Both the position numbers and the translations under genes were made by a program. Positions 8,000-15,722 of a DNA stretch of 19,570 nucleotides are shown piece after piece (positions within the stretch are counted from its first letter, which is position 1; every line of letters begins with the position of its first letter). Source of the DNA: an uncultured Acetatifactor sp. Lineage in GTDB: Bacteria; Bacillota; Clostridia; Lachnospirales; Lachnospiraceae. Location of the stretch: contig CAKRTS010000029.1 of NCBI GenBank assembly GCA_934402315.1, positions 1-19,570 on the forward strand, in the 5' to 3' direction. A model generated the notes under the pieces. That model was not told the DNA's origin. It searched no databases and saw only the letters and a list, made by a program, of their open reading frames with translations.

Positions 8000-8989
8000 A
8001 TGAAGATTTTGTTTTATGACACCAAAAGCTATGACAAGGACTCTTTTCAGGAGACTCTGAAAGACTTTCCCGATATTGAGATCGAATACACGAAATCCGA
8101 TCTCGACCCCAGAACGGCGGCACTCGCAGAAGGTTTCAACGCGGTATGCGGCTTTGTAAGCTCGGATGTCGGCGCACAGACGCTCTCGATCCTGCACCAT
8201 AAGGGAATCGGACTGGTTCTGATGCGATGCGCGGGCTTTAACAATGTCGATCTGGATTCCGCCAGACAGTACGGCATCCGCATCATGCGCGTTCCCGGTT
8301 ACTCGCCGGAGGCGGTGGCGGAGCATGCGATGGCATTGGCTCTCGCGTCAAACCGCAGACTGTACAAGGCATACAACAAGATCCGGGAAAATGATTTCAG
8401 CCTGGGCGGGCTTATGGGCTTTAACTTTTACCAGAAAACCGCCGGTATCATCGGCACAGGAAAGATCGGCGCCGCAATGTGCCGCATCTGCCAGGGCTTC
8501 GGCATGAAGGTCATCGCCTATGATGTGTACGAAAATCCATCCATCAAGGATTTTGTGGAATATGTGACTCTGGATGAGCTGCTGTCCCGCAGTGACGTCA
8601 TCTCGCTCCACTGCCCTCTCATGGATTCCACCTACCACATGATCAATATTGATACTATCCGCAAGATGAAGGACGGTGTCATTCTTGTCAACACCTCACG
8701 CGGAGCACTTGTCAAAACAGCCGATTTAATTGAAGGGATCCGAATGCACAAATTTGCGGGTGTCGGACTTGATGTCTATGAGGAGGAGACAAACAATGTC
8801 TTCGAGGATCGCTCCGACGAGATTCTGGAGCATTCCACAACGGCAAGGCTGCTCTCCTTTCCAAACGTCATGATCACATCCCATCAGGGCTTCTTTACAA
8901 AAGAGGCTCTCCGCGCGATCGCCGAGACGACGCTGCAGAATGCCTCCGATTATGAATCCGGCAAGGAAAGCCCGAATGATGTGAAATAG
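8000..8989 (+). CDS. ldhA: D-lactate dehydrogenase (2-hydroxyacid dehydrogenase family)
   Basis: Cytoplasmic NADH-dependent reduction of pyruvate to D-lactate, regenerating NAD+ in fermentation. The 329 residues match the length of LdhA-type enzymes. The Rossmann glycine motif GTGKIG is at 152-157 with D175 at the end of the next strand (NAD preference). Catalytic residues are the arginine of NTSRGALVKT (R234), a glutamate in DVYEEE (258-263) and the histidine of SHQGFFT (H295). HQGFFT is typical of D-lactate dehydrogenases and separates them from other family members such as phosphoglycerate dehydrogenase. AGGAGGT lies 8 bases upstream of the ATG. The gene is monocistronic, and its stop is 6 bp from the convergent MATE stop, with no hairpin between them. 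Confidence 0.9.
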   Translation: MKILFYDTKSYDKDSFQETLKDFPDIEIEYTKSDLDPRTAALAEGFNAVCGFVSSDVGAQTLSILHHKGIGLVLMRCAGFNNVDLDSARQYGIRIMRVPGYSPEAVAEHAMALALASNRRLYKAYNKIRENDFSLGGLMGFNFYQKTAGIIGTGKIGAAMCRICQGFGMKVIAYDVYENPSIKDFVEYVTLDELLSRSDVISLHCPLMDSTYHMINIDTIRKMKDGVILVNTSRGALVKTADLIEGIRMHKFAGVGLDVYEEETNNVFEDRSDEILEHSTTARLLSFPNVMITSHQGFFTKEALRAIAETTLQNASDYESGKESPNDVK

Positions 8990-8995
8990 AGCTTA

Positions 8996-10396
8996 TCAGT
9001 CGTTCTTCTCCGTGCTGACAATATTGTTGAGCCATACACCTTTCTTTACGAGGATGAAGCCTATCACACACTTGATCAGGTCAAGCAGCTGACAGAACAG
9101 ATACAGCGGCACAATGGGCATTCCGGTGAACCGGCTAAGGCAGAACGCAACCGGTGTCGTCACCACCCAAAGGAACACACTGTCAAACAAAAAGGTTATA
9201 ATCGTCTTCCCTCCGGTTCGCAGCGTGAAGTAGCTTGCATGCATAAATGCCCAGATCGGCATACAGCACGCGGCGACACGCAGCAGATCTGCCGCGAGAA
9301 TCCTTACCTCGTGAGAGGTGTTGTATATCATCGGGAACAGCGGCGATAACACGAATAAAATGGCCCCCAGCACAAAGCAGGACATTACAGAGAACGCGAT
9401 CAGCTTTGTATCCGTGTCCTTCGCCTCCTCCATCTTGCCGGCTCCCAGAAGCTGTCCGACAATAATCGCTATGGCATTTCCCATCGACATGAACACAACG
9501 TTGAACAGGTTCGAGATGGTGGAGGAGATATTCAGCGCCGCAACAGCGTCAAGACCGCGCATCGAATAGCACTGGTTCAGGATGGCAATTCCTGCTGCCC
9601 ACAGAATCTCATTAACCATAAGCGGCGTACCCTTGCGCACAATATTCCCCGCCAGACCCGCAGGAATGCTGAATTCCCGGTATGCCCCGCGGATAAAGGG
9701 CATTCTCTCCGCATGGGTATGTGTCCAGAAAATGACGATGAACGCCTGCACATAACGTGAGATCACGGTCGCCACGGCAGCACCGACAACTCCGAGCGCC
9801 GGCGCACCGAGTTTTCCGTAGATCAGGATATAGTTCAGCGCCAGATTGACGCACACTGCCGTCACCCCCGCTGTCATGGGAAGCTTCGTTTCGCCGCACT
9901 CCCTCAGAGTGCTGGCATAAATCTCCTCCACCGTAAACGGAATCAGTCCCGTCAGCATGACAAGCAGATAATCTCTTCCATATCTCAGTGTAGCCTCCAA
10001 TGCCTCCTCATTCCCCTCGCCGTGCAGATAGAGCCCGATCAGCTTCTCTCCGCCGAAGAACAGAACGATGATTCCCAGAACCGCAAGGGCAATACAGATG
10101 TACAGCTTAAAGCGGAACGTCCGCTGTACTCCCTTGTGATCCTTGCAGCCGTAAAACTGTGCACCAAAGATCCCGGCACCGGATATTGCCCCGAAAATTG
10201 CCAGATTATATACCAGCAAAAGCTGGTTCACAATCGCAATGCCGGACATCTGCTCCGTTCCGACACGCCCCACCATGATATTGTCCAGAAGACTCACAAA
10301 GTTCGTGATGCCGTTCTGAATCATGATCGGCACAACCACCCCAAGAACCATCGCATAGAATGCACGGCTCCCGATTAATTTCTTTTTGATATTCAT
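8996..10396 (-). CDS. MATE-family multidrug/cation antiporter
   Basis: Integral membrane exporter of 466 residues, the usual size for the MATE family, with about twelve hydrophobic segments in two homologous halves. PIMIQNGITNFVSLLDNIMVGRVG near the N-terminus is the characteristic first-helix signature, and a related segment (GTPLMVNEILWAAG) opens the second half. These transporters expel drugs or metabolites in exchange for Na+ or H+; the substrate cannot be read here. I chose the ATG at 10396 (MNIKKKLIGSRAF...), which matches family N-termini and has GGGG 10 bases upstream. An in-frame ATG at 10426 adds ten residues and also has an AAGG site. It lies 87 bp after the nrdG-like gene on the same strand with no terminator between, so it may be the last gene of the starch operon. 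Confidence 0.9.
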   Translation of the reverse strand: MNIKKKLIGSRAFYAMVLGVVVPIMIQNGITNFVSLLDNIMVGRVGTEQMSGIAIVNQLLLVYNLAIFGAISGAGIFGAQFYGCKDHKGVQRTFRFKLYICIALAVLGIIVLFFGGEKLIGLYLHGEGNEEALEATLRYGRDYLLVMLTGLIPFTVEEIYASTLRECGETKLPMTAGVTAVCVNLALNYILIYGKLGAPALGVVGAAVATVISRYVQAFIVIFWTHTHAERMPFIRGAYREFSIPAGLAGNIVRKGTPLMVNEILWAAGIAILNQCYSMRGLDAVAALNISSTISNLFNVVFMSMGNAIAIIVGQLLGAGKMEEAKDTDTKLIAFSVMSCFVLGAILFVLSPLFPMIYNTSHEVRILAADLLRVAACCMPIWAFMHASYFTLRTGGKTIITFLFDSVFLWVVTTPVAFCLSRFTGMPIVPLYLFCQLLDLIKCVIGFILVKKGVWLNNIVSTEKND

Positions 10397-10408
10397 TTCA
10401 ACACATCC

Positions 10409-10427
10409 CCGTGTCCTGCGACACATC
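10409..10427 (-). other. small hairpin and direct repeat at the MATE start region
   Basis: GTGTC (10411-10415) and GACAC (10420-10424) form a 5-bp stem with a 4-nt loop. On the - strand, GGGATGTGT occurs on each side of the second arm, once at the upstream ATG (10426) and once before the downstream ATG (10396). This may affect which start is used. Confidence 0.3.
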
Positions 10428-10483
10428 CCTTACCTTAGTTTTCTCCTCCCTGTCTTCCACACAGCTTCAGAGACGGATGCTTT

Positions 10484-11179
10484 TCATCCTACTCCACGGA
10501 TCGCAGCTTTGTCAACATATTTTCCTACAATTTCCGCCATTTCTTTCATTGTCTCTGCGGGAAAAGCGCGAAAGCCTGCACACATCACGTTTTCGCTCTC
10601 CTCAAAGCCCTGTAAATAGTAAGCTCTGCTGCCCTCCAGAAGACGTCCGATGCTCTCAAACTCCTCCACCGTATGTATGCCGTCCACAACAGTTGTCCGA
10701 AATTCATACGGCACGCTGCCGCTCTTCAGGATAGCAATGCTCTCCTCAATCCGTGAGACATCCATTCCCGCACAGCCGCAAGCCCGCGGGTAATTCTTCA
10801 CCGATGCCTTGACATCCATCGCCACATAGTCCACCAGCTTCGTCTCAATAAGCTCCTGAAGCACACGGGGTCTGTAACCGTTCGTATCGAGCTTCACGAG
10901 ATACCCCAGCTCCTTGAGCTTACCGATAAATCCGGCGAGGTCAGGCTGCAGGGTCGGCTCACCGCCGGTGATGCAGACACCCTCCAGCATTCCCCGCCGC
11001 TTCCGCAGATGCGCCAGAACCTCTTCCTCCGGTATGGCGGACTGCCCTTCCGGGTCGAGCACAAGCCCTGCGTTATGGCAGAAAGGACACCGAAAGTTAC
11101 AGCCACCGGTAAAAACGGTGGCTGCTACATGTCCTGGAAAATCTAATAATGTTGTCTTCTGAAAACCGCAAATCCTCAT
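10484..11179 (-). CDS. nrdG: NrdG2-type radical SAM activating protein
   Basis: A 231-residue radical SAM protein resembling the anaerobic ribonucleoside-triphosphate reductase activating proteins of the NrdG2 type. These use a [4Fe-4S] cluster and S-adenosylmethionine to put the glycyl radical on the class III reductase. The cluster motif is C27-x3-C31-x2-C34 (CNFRCPFC), followed by HN and by TGGEPT at 71-76, which contributes to SAM binding. Two extra cysteines lie in a short RACGCAG segment in the second half. The start is 3 bp after the malQ stop, with GGAG inside the malQ end, so the two are surely co-transcribed and probably translationally coupled. No reductase gene (nrdD) is in the window, so the partner is unproven; it might activate another glycyl radical enzyme. 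Confidence 0.85.
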   Translation of the reverse strand: MRICGFQKTTLLDFPGHVAATVFTGGCNFRCPFCHNAGLVLDPEGQSAIPEEEVLAHLRKRRGMLEGVCITGGEPTLQPDLAGFIGKLKELGYLVKLDTNGYRPRVLQELIETKLVDYVAMDVKASVKNYPRACGCAGMDVSRIEESIAILKSGSVPYEFRTTVVDGIHTVEEFESIGRLLEGSRAYYLQGFEESENVMCAGFRAFPAETMKEMAEIVGKYVDKAAIRGVG

Positions 11180-11182
11180 TGA

Positions 11183-12721
11183 TTACTCCGTCTTCTTTCC
11201 GGCTTTTTTAACGGGCGCATCATCCTTTTTGACATTTCGGGGCGCTCTGCCGTAGGTGATCGTCATTTCCTTGATCTGTGCGGCAAGCTCCTTTGTGAAT
11301 GCGCCGTCCTTCATGCGCCACTTCCAGTTATCTCCCAGCGTAGACGGTGTGTTGATCCTCGCCTCTGAGCCAAGCCCAAGGTAATCCTGCATCGGGATGA
11401 CCGCCAGATCGGACACGCTGGAAAGCGCTGCCCTGATGAACTCCCATTTGATCTCCTCGGGTGTCTTCCCCGCCAGATTCAGATAGCGGTCGCAGAATTC
11501 CTTATCCTGCTTCGGAAGCTTTTCATACCAGCCCATTGTCGTGTCGTTGTCGTGGGTTCCGGTGTAAACGACGCTGTTATGGATATAATTATGGGGCAGG
11601 TAATCGCTCTCTTCCCTGGAATCAAACGCAAACTGCAGCACCTTCATGCCGGGATAACCGGTGCGTTTTACTAATTCTAACACAGACGGGGTCAAAAAGC
11701 CAAGGTCTTCTGCAATGACTGCCCTCTCGCCGAGCTTCTTCTTCATCGTCTCGAAAAGTGCATATCCGGGGCCCGGCTCCCATGTGCCGATCTCTGCCGT
11801 CTTCATGCCGGCCGGTATGGAATAATAAGCGTCAAACGCACGGAAATGGTCAATTCTGACTACATCATACATCTTAAAGCAGGCTTCCAGACGCTTCATC
11901 CACCACTCAAAGCCGGTCTTCTCATGATACTCCCAGTCGTAAAGCGGATTTCCCCAAAGCTGCCCCGTCGCGGCAAACGCATCAGGCGGGCAGCCCGCCA
12001 CCGCAGTCGGATTACAATCCTCGTCAAACTGGAACAGCTCGGGATTTGCCCATGCATCGGAGCTGTCGAACGCCACATAAATCGGAATATCGCCGATGAG
12101 CTGTACCTTCTTATCATTCGCATAGCCCTTCAGCTTTTCCCACTGGATGCGGAACAGGTACTGCTGGAACTGATAGAACTCGATCTCCTCCGCAAACTGC
12201 TTACGGTACTTTGCAAGCGCCTCGGGCTTGCGGGTCTTAATATCTTCATCCCATTCCACCCAGCAGACATTGTCAAAGGATACCTTGACTGCCATATACA
12301 GGGCATAGTCATCCAGCCAGTAGGCATTGTCCTTGACGAACACGCGGAATGCCGGATCTTCCGAAATTTTGCTGTTCTTCCAAGCCTCGCGCAGAAGCTT
12401 GAAACGGCTCTCATAGATCTTCGCATAATCTACATACTCCGCATTGTCACCGAAGTCATAACTGTCGCACTGCTTCTTTGTCAGATAGCCGCGCTTTACC
12501 AGATCATCGGGATCAATGAAATAGGGATTTCCCGCAAAGGTCGAAAAGGACTGGTAGGGAGAGTCTCCGTAGCTGGTCGGCCCCAAAGGGAGAATCTGCC
12601 AGTAACGCTGTCCCGCCTCCGCCAATCTGTCAACAAAATCGTATGCCGCCTTTGAAAAACAACCGATTCCATATTCTGACGGCAAACTGGAAACCGGCAA
12701 TAAAATACCGCTCGCTCTCAT
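11183..12721 (-). CDS. malQ: 4-alpha-glucanotransferase (amylomaltase, GH77)
   Basis: Cytoplasmic disproportionating enzyme that transfers alpha-1,4-glucan chains between maltodextrins, making longer chains for the phosphorylase and releasing glucose. Its 512 residues fit the bacterial GH77 length. GILLPVSSLPS at the N-terminus and LPLGPTSYGDSPYQSFS at about 45-60 are family signatures. Catalytic residues are D291 (RIDHFRAF), E338 (VIAEDLG) and D391 (GTHDND). There is no signal peptide. The C-terminal tail (DDAPVKKAGKKTE) is basic and probably disordered. AAGGAGAG precedes the ATG. It starts 19 bp after the pullulanase stop and runs into the nrdG-like gene with 3 bp between, so it sits within an operon. 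Confidence 0.96.
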   Translation of the reverse strand: MRASGILLPVSSLPSEYGIGCFSKAAYDFVDRLAEAGQRYWQILPLGPTSYGDSPYQSFSTFAGNPYFIDPDDLVKRGYLTKKQCDSYDFGDNAEYVDYAKIYESRFKLLREAWKNSKISEDPAFRVFVKDNAYWLDDYALYMAVKVSFDNVCWVEWDEDIKTRKPEALAKYRKQFAEEIEFYQFQQYLFRIQWEKLKGYANDKKVQLIGDIPIYVAFDSSDAWANPELFQFDEDCNPTAVAGCPPDAFAATGQLWGNPLYDWEYHEKTGFEWWMKRLEACFKMYDVVRIDHFRAFDAYYSIPAGMKTAEIGTWEPGPGYALFETMKKKLGERAVIAEDLGFLTPSVLELVKRTGYPGMKVLQFAFDSREESDYLPHNYIHNSVVYTGTHDNDTTMGWYEKLPKQDKEFCDRYLNLAGKTPEEIKWEFIRAALSSVSDLAVIPMQDYLGLGSEARINTPSTLGDNWKWRMKDGAFTKELAAQIKEMTITYGRAPRNVKKDDAPVKKAGKKTE

Positions 12722-12740
12722 GTCCCTCTCTCCTTCTATT

Positions 12741-15503
12741 TTACTTACGTTGATTTTTTTTATTCAAAAATACTGCCAGACCGCACAAGGCTGCTGCCGC
12801 AACACATCCGATCACGATCCAGATTCCCCGTCCGGTACTCTGCTCCGGCTCCGCAGGCTCTGCCGCGGAAACAGGTTCCGCAGAGACCTCGGTTTCTGTC
12901 GTTTCCGTCTCCTTCTGTGGTGCCTCGCCCTCACGAATCAGCACCATGGCTGTAATCGGCTCAACCTGCGCCTCGCCGACAAAGCTTCCGAGTACGGTCG
13001 TACCAGCCGCACTGCCATTGATGTAGACATTCCAGCTGCCCTCGGGAAGTGCAACCGTCGCAGCCTCCTTATTGGCGTTAAAGATCACGAACATTTCGTC
13101 CGCGGTCTCTCCCTCCACGCCTCCGGTCAGATCAAAGGCAAGCACATTCTCCGGCACATTTTCCACACGGCTCACATGCTCCTCCACCAGCTTCGCATCG
13201 TCAAGGCGCAGAACGCTGTGTGCCTTGCGGAAGGCAATCAGCCCCTTGTAATATTCGACTACCTGCCGGTATTCCGCCTGTTCCAGATTGCTCCACTTGA
13301 GACTGTTGACCCTGTCATTCGCATTGTAGCTGTTATTGTTAAAGGTTCCGTCCCCGTTCACCTTCGACCGCAGCATTTCCTCTCCCGCCTGCAGGAACGG
13401 CACGCCCTGCGACGTCATGTAGACTGCTGCCGCGAGGTTGTTCATCTTAATCAGATCCTCCTGCGAGGTATTGCGGCAGGAGCGTTTCAGTCTGTCAAAC
13501 ATTGTCAGATTGTCATGGCAGGATGCATAGTTGACTGTCTGCGCAGGGCTTATGCACCATGAGGAGCTTCCCACAAATGCCTTTGCAATCTCTTCTGCCA
13601 TTCCCTCTGCGCCGGAGATATATCCCTTCTCCGTCTCATTGAACACGCTGCCCTTAAGGCCGTCGCGGATATTGTCATTAAAATAGGCAAATCCCGGTGT
13701 AAGCGCCGAATTGGTCTGTGTCGCCAGCTCAACGCCCGGCTTTGTCACCTCCGTCGCCATCGTCCAGCCTTCCCCGTAAAAGATAACATCGGGATGCGTC
13801 TTATGAACCTCGTCCATGACCTCATTGATCGTGTCTACATCCAGCAGACCGACAAGGTCAAAGCGGAAGCCGTCGATATGGTATTCATCCGCCCAGTAGC
13901 TGACGGAATCCACAATGTATTTCCTTACCATGCTGCGCTCGCTCGCCGTATCATTTCCACAGCCGGAGCCGCTGGAATAGCTTCCGTCCTCGTTAATTCT
14001 GGAAAAATATCCGGGCACAAGCCTGTTGATGCAGAATTCCTCGGCGCTGTGTACATGGTTATAAACGACATCCATCACGACGCTGATGCCTGCCTCATGT
14101 AATGCCTGCACCATCTGCTTTGCCTCTCTGACACGCACCTCGCCGTTATAGGGATCTGTGGAATAGGAGCCCTCCGGCACATTGTAGTTCACCGGATCAT
14201 AGCCCCAGTTAAATTTCGGGTTGGTCTCATCCACTGAGCCGAAGTCGTACATCGGCAGGATGTGCAGATGCGTAATGCCAAGCTCCTTCAGATAATCGAC
14301 ACCCGTCGTCACACCCCCGGCTGTCTTTGTTCCCTTTTCCGTGAATTCCAGGTACTTCCCGGCATTCTCCATACCGGAGCTTTCGTCCATCGCGAAATCC
14401 CTGATATGCAGCTCATAGATTACGGCATCCGTAATCCGCTCCCCGGCATGGGGATCACTGTCATTCTCCCAGCCCTCCGGGTCAGTGCTGTCGAGGTCAA
14501 TGACCATGGCGCGGACGCCATTCACTCCGGTCGTTCTCGCGTAGGGATCGCACGCCTCCGCGCTCTCGCCGTCTCTCACCGTCTCATAGGTATAATAGGT
14601 ACCGTTCAGATCGCCTTCCGCCTCCAGGAGCCATGTTCCGTTCACATCAGCGGTCATGGCGAGCCGCTCCGTCCGGTCATCCGCCGAAGCATCACCGCTC
14701 TCATACAGATTCACATAAACCTCATCGGCAAGCGGCGCCCACACCTTGAAAACGGTCTTCTCCGGCGTCCATACAGCGCCGAGGTCATCGCCCGCGTAGG
14801 TATATGCCTCCTCAAATTCCTTTGTGGAATAGACATTCGGCATTCTTACCTCATACTCCATGCCGTCAAAGCTGATCCCGTAATCCTGATAAATATCCAG
14901 CGCGGTCTCCGGTGTCAGGATATAAACGTTATCCTCACCGGCCTTTACCTCGCTGATTGCGATCTCTCCGTCCCTGCCGAACACTTTGTATGCCTTTTCG
15001 GGCTCTTCAATCGGGGCTGTCATCTCCACACGGATTGTCGCATTTTCATTGTCATAGGACGCTTTTTTCAGCTTGATTCCAATGACAACATCATCCCCGT
15101 ACTCCTTGGTATAGCCCTCCACACCGGACTCGACATAGACGTTCACCGTTCCCGAAATCACCTCAGAGATGTCAATGAACTGATCCATATCCACATCCTT
15201 TGTCCAGTCCTCCGTGCGGACAATAAACCCTACGCTCGTCACTCCGGGGGAAACCTCCATGGTTGCCACCTGCTCGCCATCCGTCTCCTCGAAGTAGTAA
15301 TCCGCGCCACCGCAGCCGGCTTCCCAGAACCATACCCTCCAGGGAGCATAGTCTCCGTCCGTCCTGTTATAATGCAGCTTTATGACAGCGCCCCCCTCTG
15401 CCCGAACCGTCACCGGCTTACCGAGAAAGCTGCATACCGCCGTAAACACCAGCAACACCGCCAGTCCGAAGCTCACACACCTTTTTCCTACTCTCTTCCT
15501 CAT
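12741..15503 (-). CDS. pulA: type I pullulanase, secreted and membrane-anchored (GH13)
   Basis: Hydrolyses alpha-1,6 branches in starch, glycogen or pullulan outside the cell. The 920 residues contain a signal peptide (1 to about 35, ending VRAEG) and a CBM41-like starch-binding module at about 38-145 (YNRTDGDYAPWRVWFWEAG). A linker domain follows, then a CBM48-like domain at about 237-325 (VFKVWAPLADEVYVNLYE), the catalytic barrel, and a C-terminal beta domain to about 857. FNWGYDP at 431-437 is the type I pullulanase signature (usually YNWGYDP). Catalytic residues are D549 (DGFRFD), E578 (GEGW) and D664 (CHDN). The tail is a Glu/Thr/Ala/Pro-rich spacer (about 860-890), one membrane helix (about 893-913) and a basic end (KKNQRK). 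No LPXTG motif is visible, so it appears to be held by the helix. The gene lies between glgP and malQ. Confidence 0.94.
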   Translation of the reverse strand: MRKRVGKRCVSFGLAVLLVFTAVCSFLGKPVTVRAEGGAVIKLHYNRTDGDYAPWRVWFWEAGCGGADYYFEETDGEQVATMEVSPGVTSVGFIVRTEDWTKDVDMDQFIDISEVISGTVNVYVESGVEGYTKEYGDDVVIGIKLKKASYDNENATIRVEMTAPIEEPEKAYKVFGRDGEIAISEVKAGEDNVYILTPETALDIYQDYGISFDGMEYEVRMPNVYSTKEFEEAYTYAGDDLGAVWTPEKTVFKVWAPLADEVYVNLYESGDASADDRTERLAMTADVNGTWLLEAEGDLNGTYYTYETVRDGESAEACDPYARTTGVNGVRAMVIDLDSTDPEGWENDSDPHAGERITDAVIYELHIRDFAMDESSGMENAGKYLEFTEKGTKTAGGVTTGVDYLKELGITHLHILPMYDFGSVDETNPKFNWGYDPVNYNVPEGSYSTDPYNGEVRVREAKQMVQALHEAGISVVMDVVYNHVHSAEEFCINRLVPGYFSRINEDGSYSSGSGCGNDTASERSMVRKYIVDSVSYWADEYHIDGFRFDLVGLLDVDTINEVMDEVHKTHPDVIFYGEGWTMATEVTKPGVELATQTNSALTPGFAYFNDNIRDGLKGSVFNETEKGYISGAEGMAEEIAKAFVGSSSWCISPAQTVNYASCHDNLTMFDRLKRSCRNTSQEDLIKMNNLAAAVYMTSQGVPFLQAGEEMLRSKVNGDGTFNNNSYNANDRVNSLKWSNLEQAEYRQVVEYYKGLIAFRKAHSVLRLDDAKLVEEHVSRVENVPENVLAFDLTGGVEGETADEMFVIFNANKEAATVALPEGSWNVYINGSAAGTTVLGSFVGEAQVEPITAMVLIREGEAPQKETETTETEVSAEPVSAAEPAEPEQSTGRGIWIVIGCVAAAALCGLAVFLNKKNQRK

Positions 15504-15565
15504 ATCCTTCTATATTCCTTTATATTATTTTTGGCGATAGCCAAACTCCTAAATTTCAAGCAACA

Positions 15566-15705
15566 GTTGTGCAGGATGCACATGACCGCAAGCAGCGCAC
15601 TCTGGAGCCGCCGGTGCTTAGTCTCCGTACTGTGGAGACTTATGCACCGCTGCGTGCGGAAGGTAGCGCAAGCGTGCCTGCGGTGGTCTGTGCATCCTGT
15701 GCAAC
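15566..15705. repeat. palindromic intergenic element between glgP and pulA
   Basis: The 219-bp gap between the two genes is mostly one large imperfect palindrome. Its 17-bp ends (15566-15582 and 15689-15705) pair fully if two G-U pairs are allowed on the + strand. An inner stem joins 15612-15617 with 15644-15649, and AGTCTCC (15620-15626) pairs perfectly with GGAGACT (15634-15640) around a 7-nt loop. The outermost part of the gap also holds TTTGGC-GATA-GCCAAA (15530-15545). The shape, with terminal inverted repeats and no gene, resembles a small non-autonomous mobile repeat, but a structured RNA processing element is equally possible. No second copy exists in this window. Confidence 0.6.
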
Positions 15706-15722
15706 GTCACGATTACTTAATC

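Noticed and set aside
10480..10495. GGATG-AAAAG-CATCC hairpin at the end of the nrdG-like gene as a terminator
   Set aside because: Five-bp stem with no U run after it; a strong ribosome-like GGGAGGAG and the MATE gene follow, so transcription probably continues.
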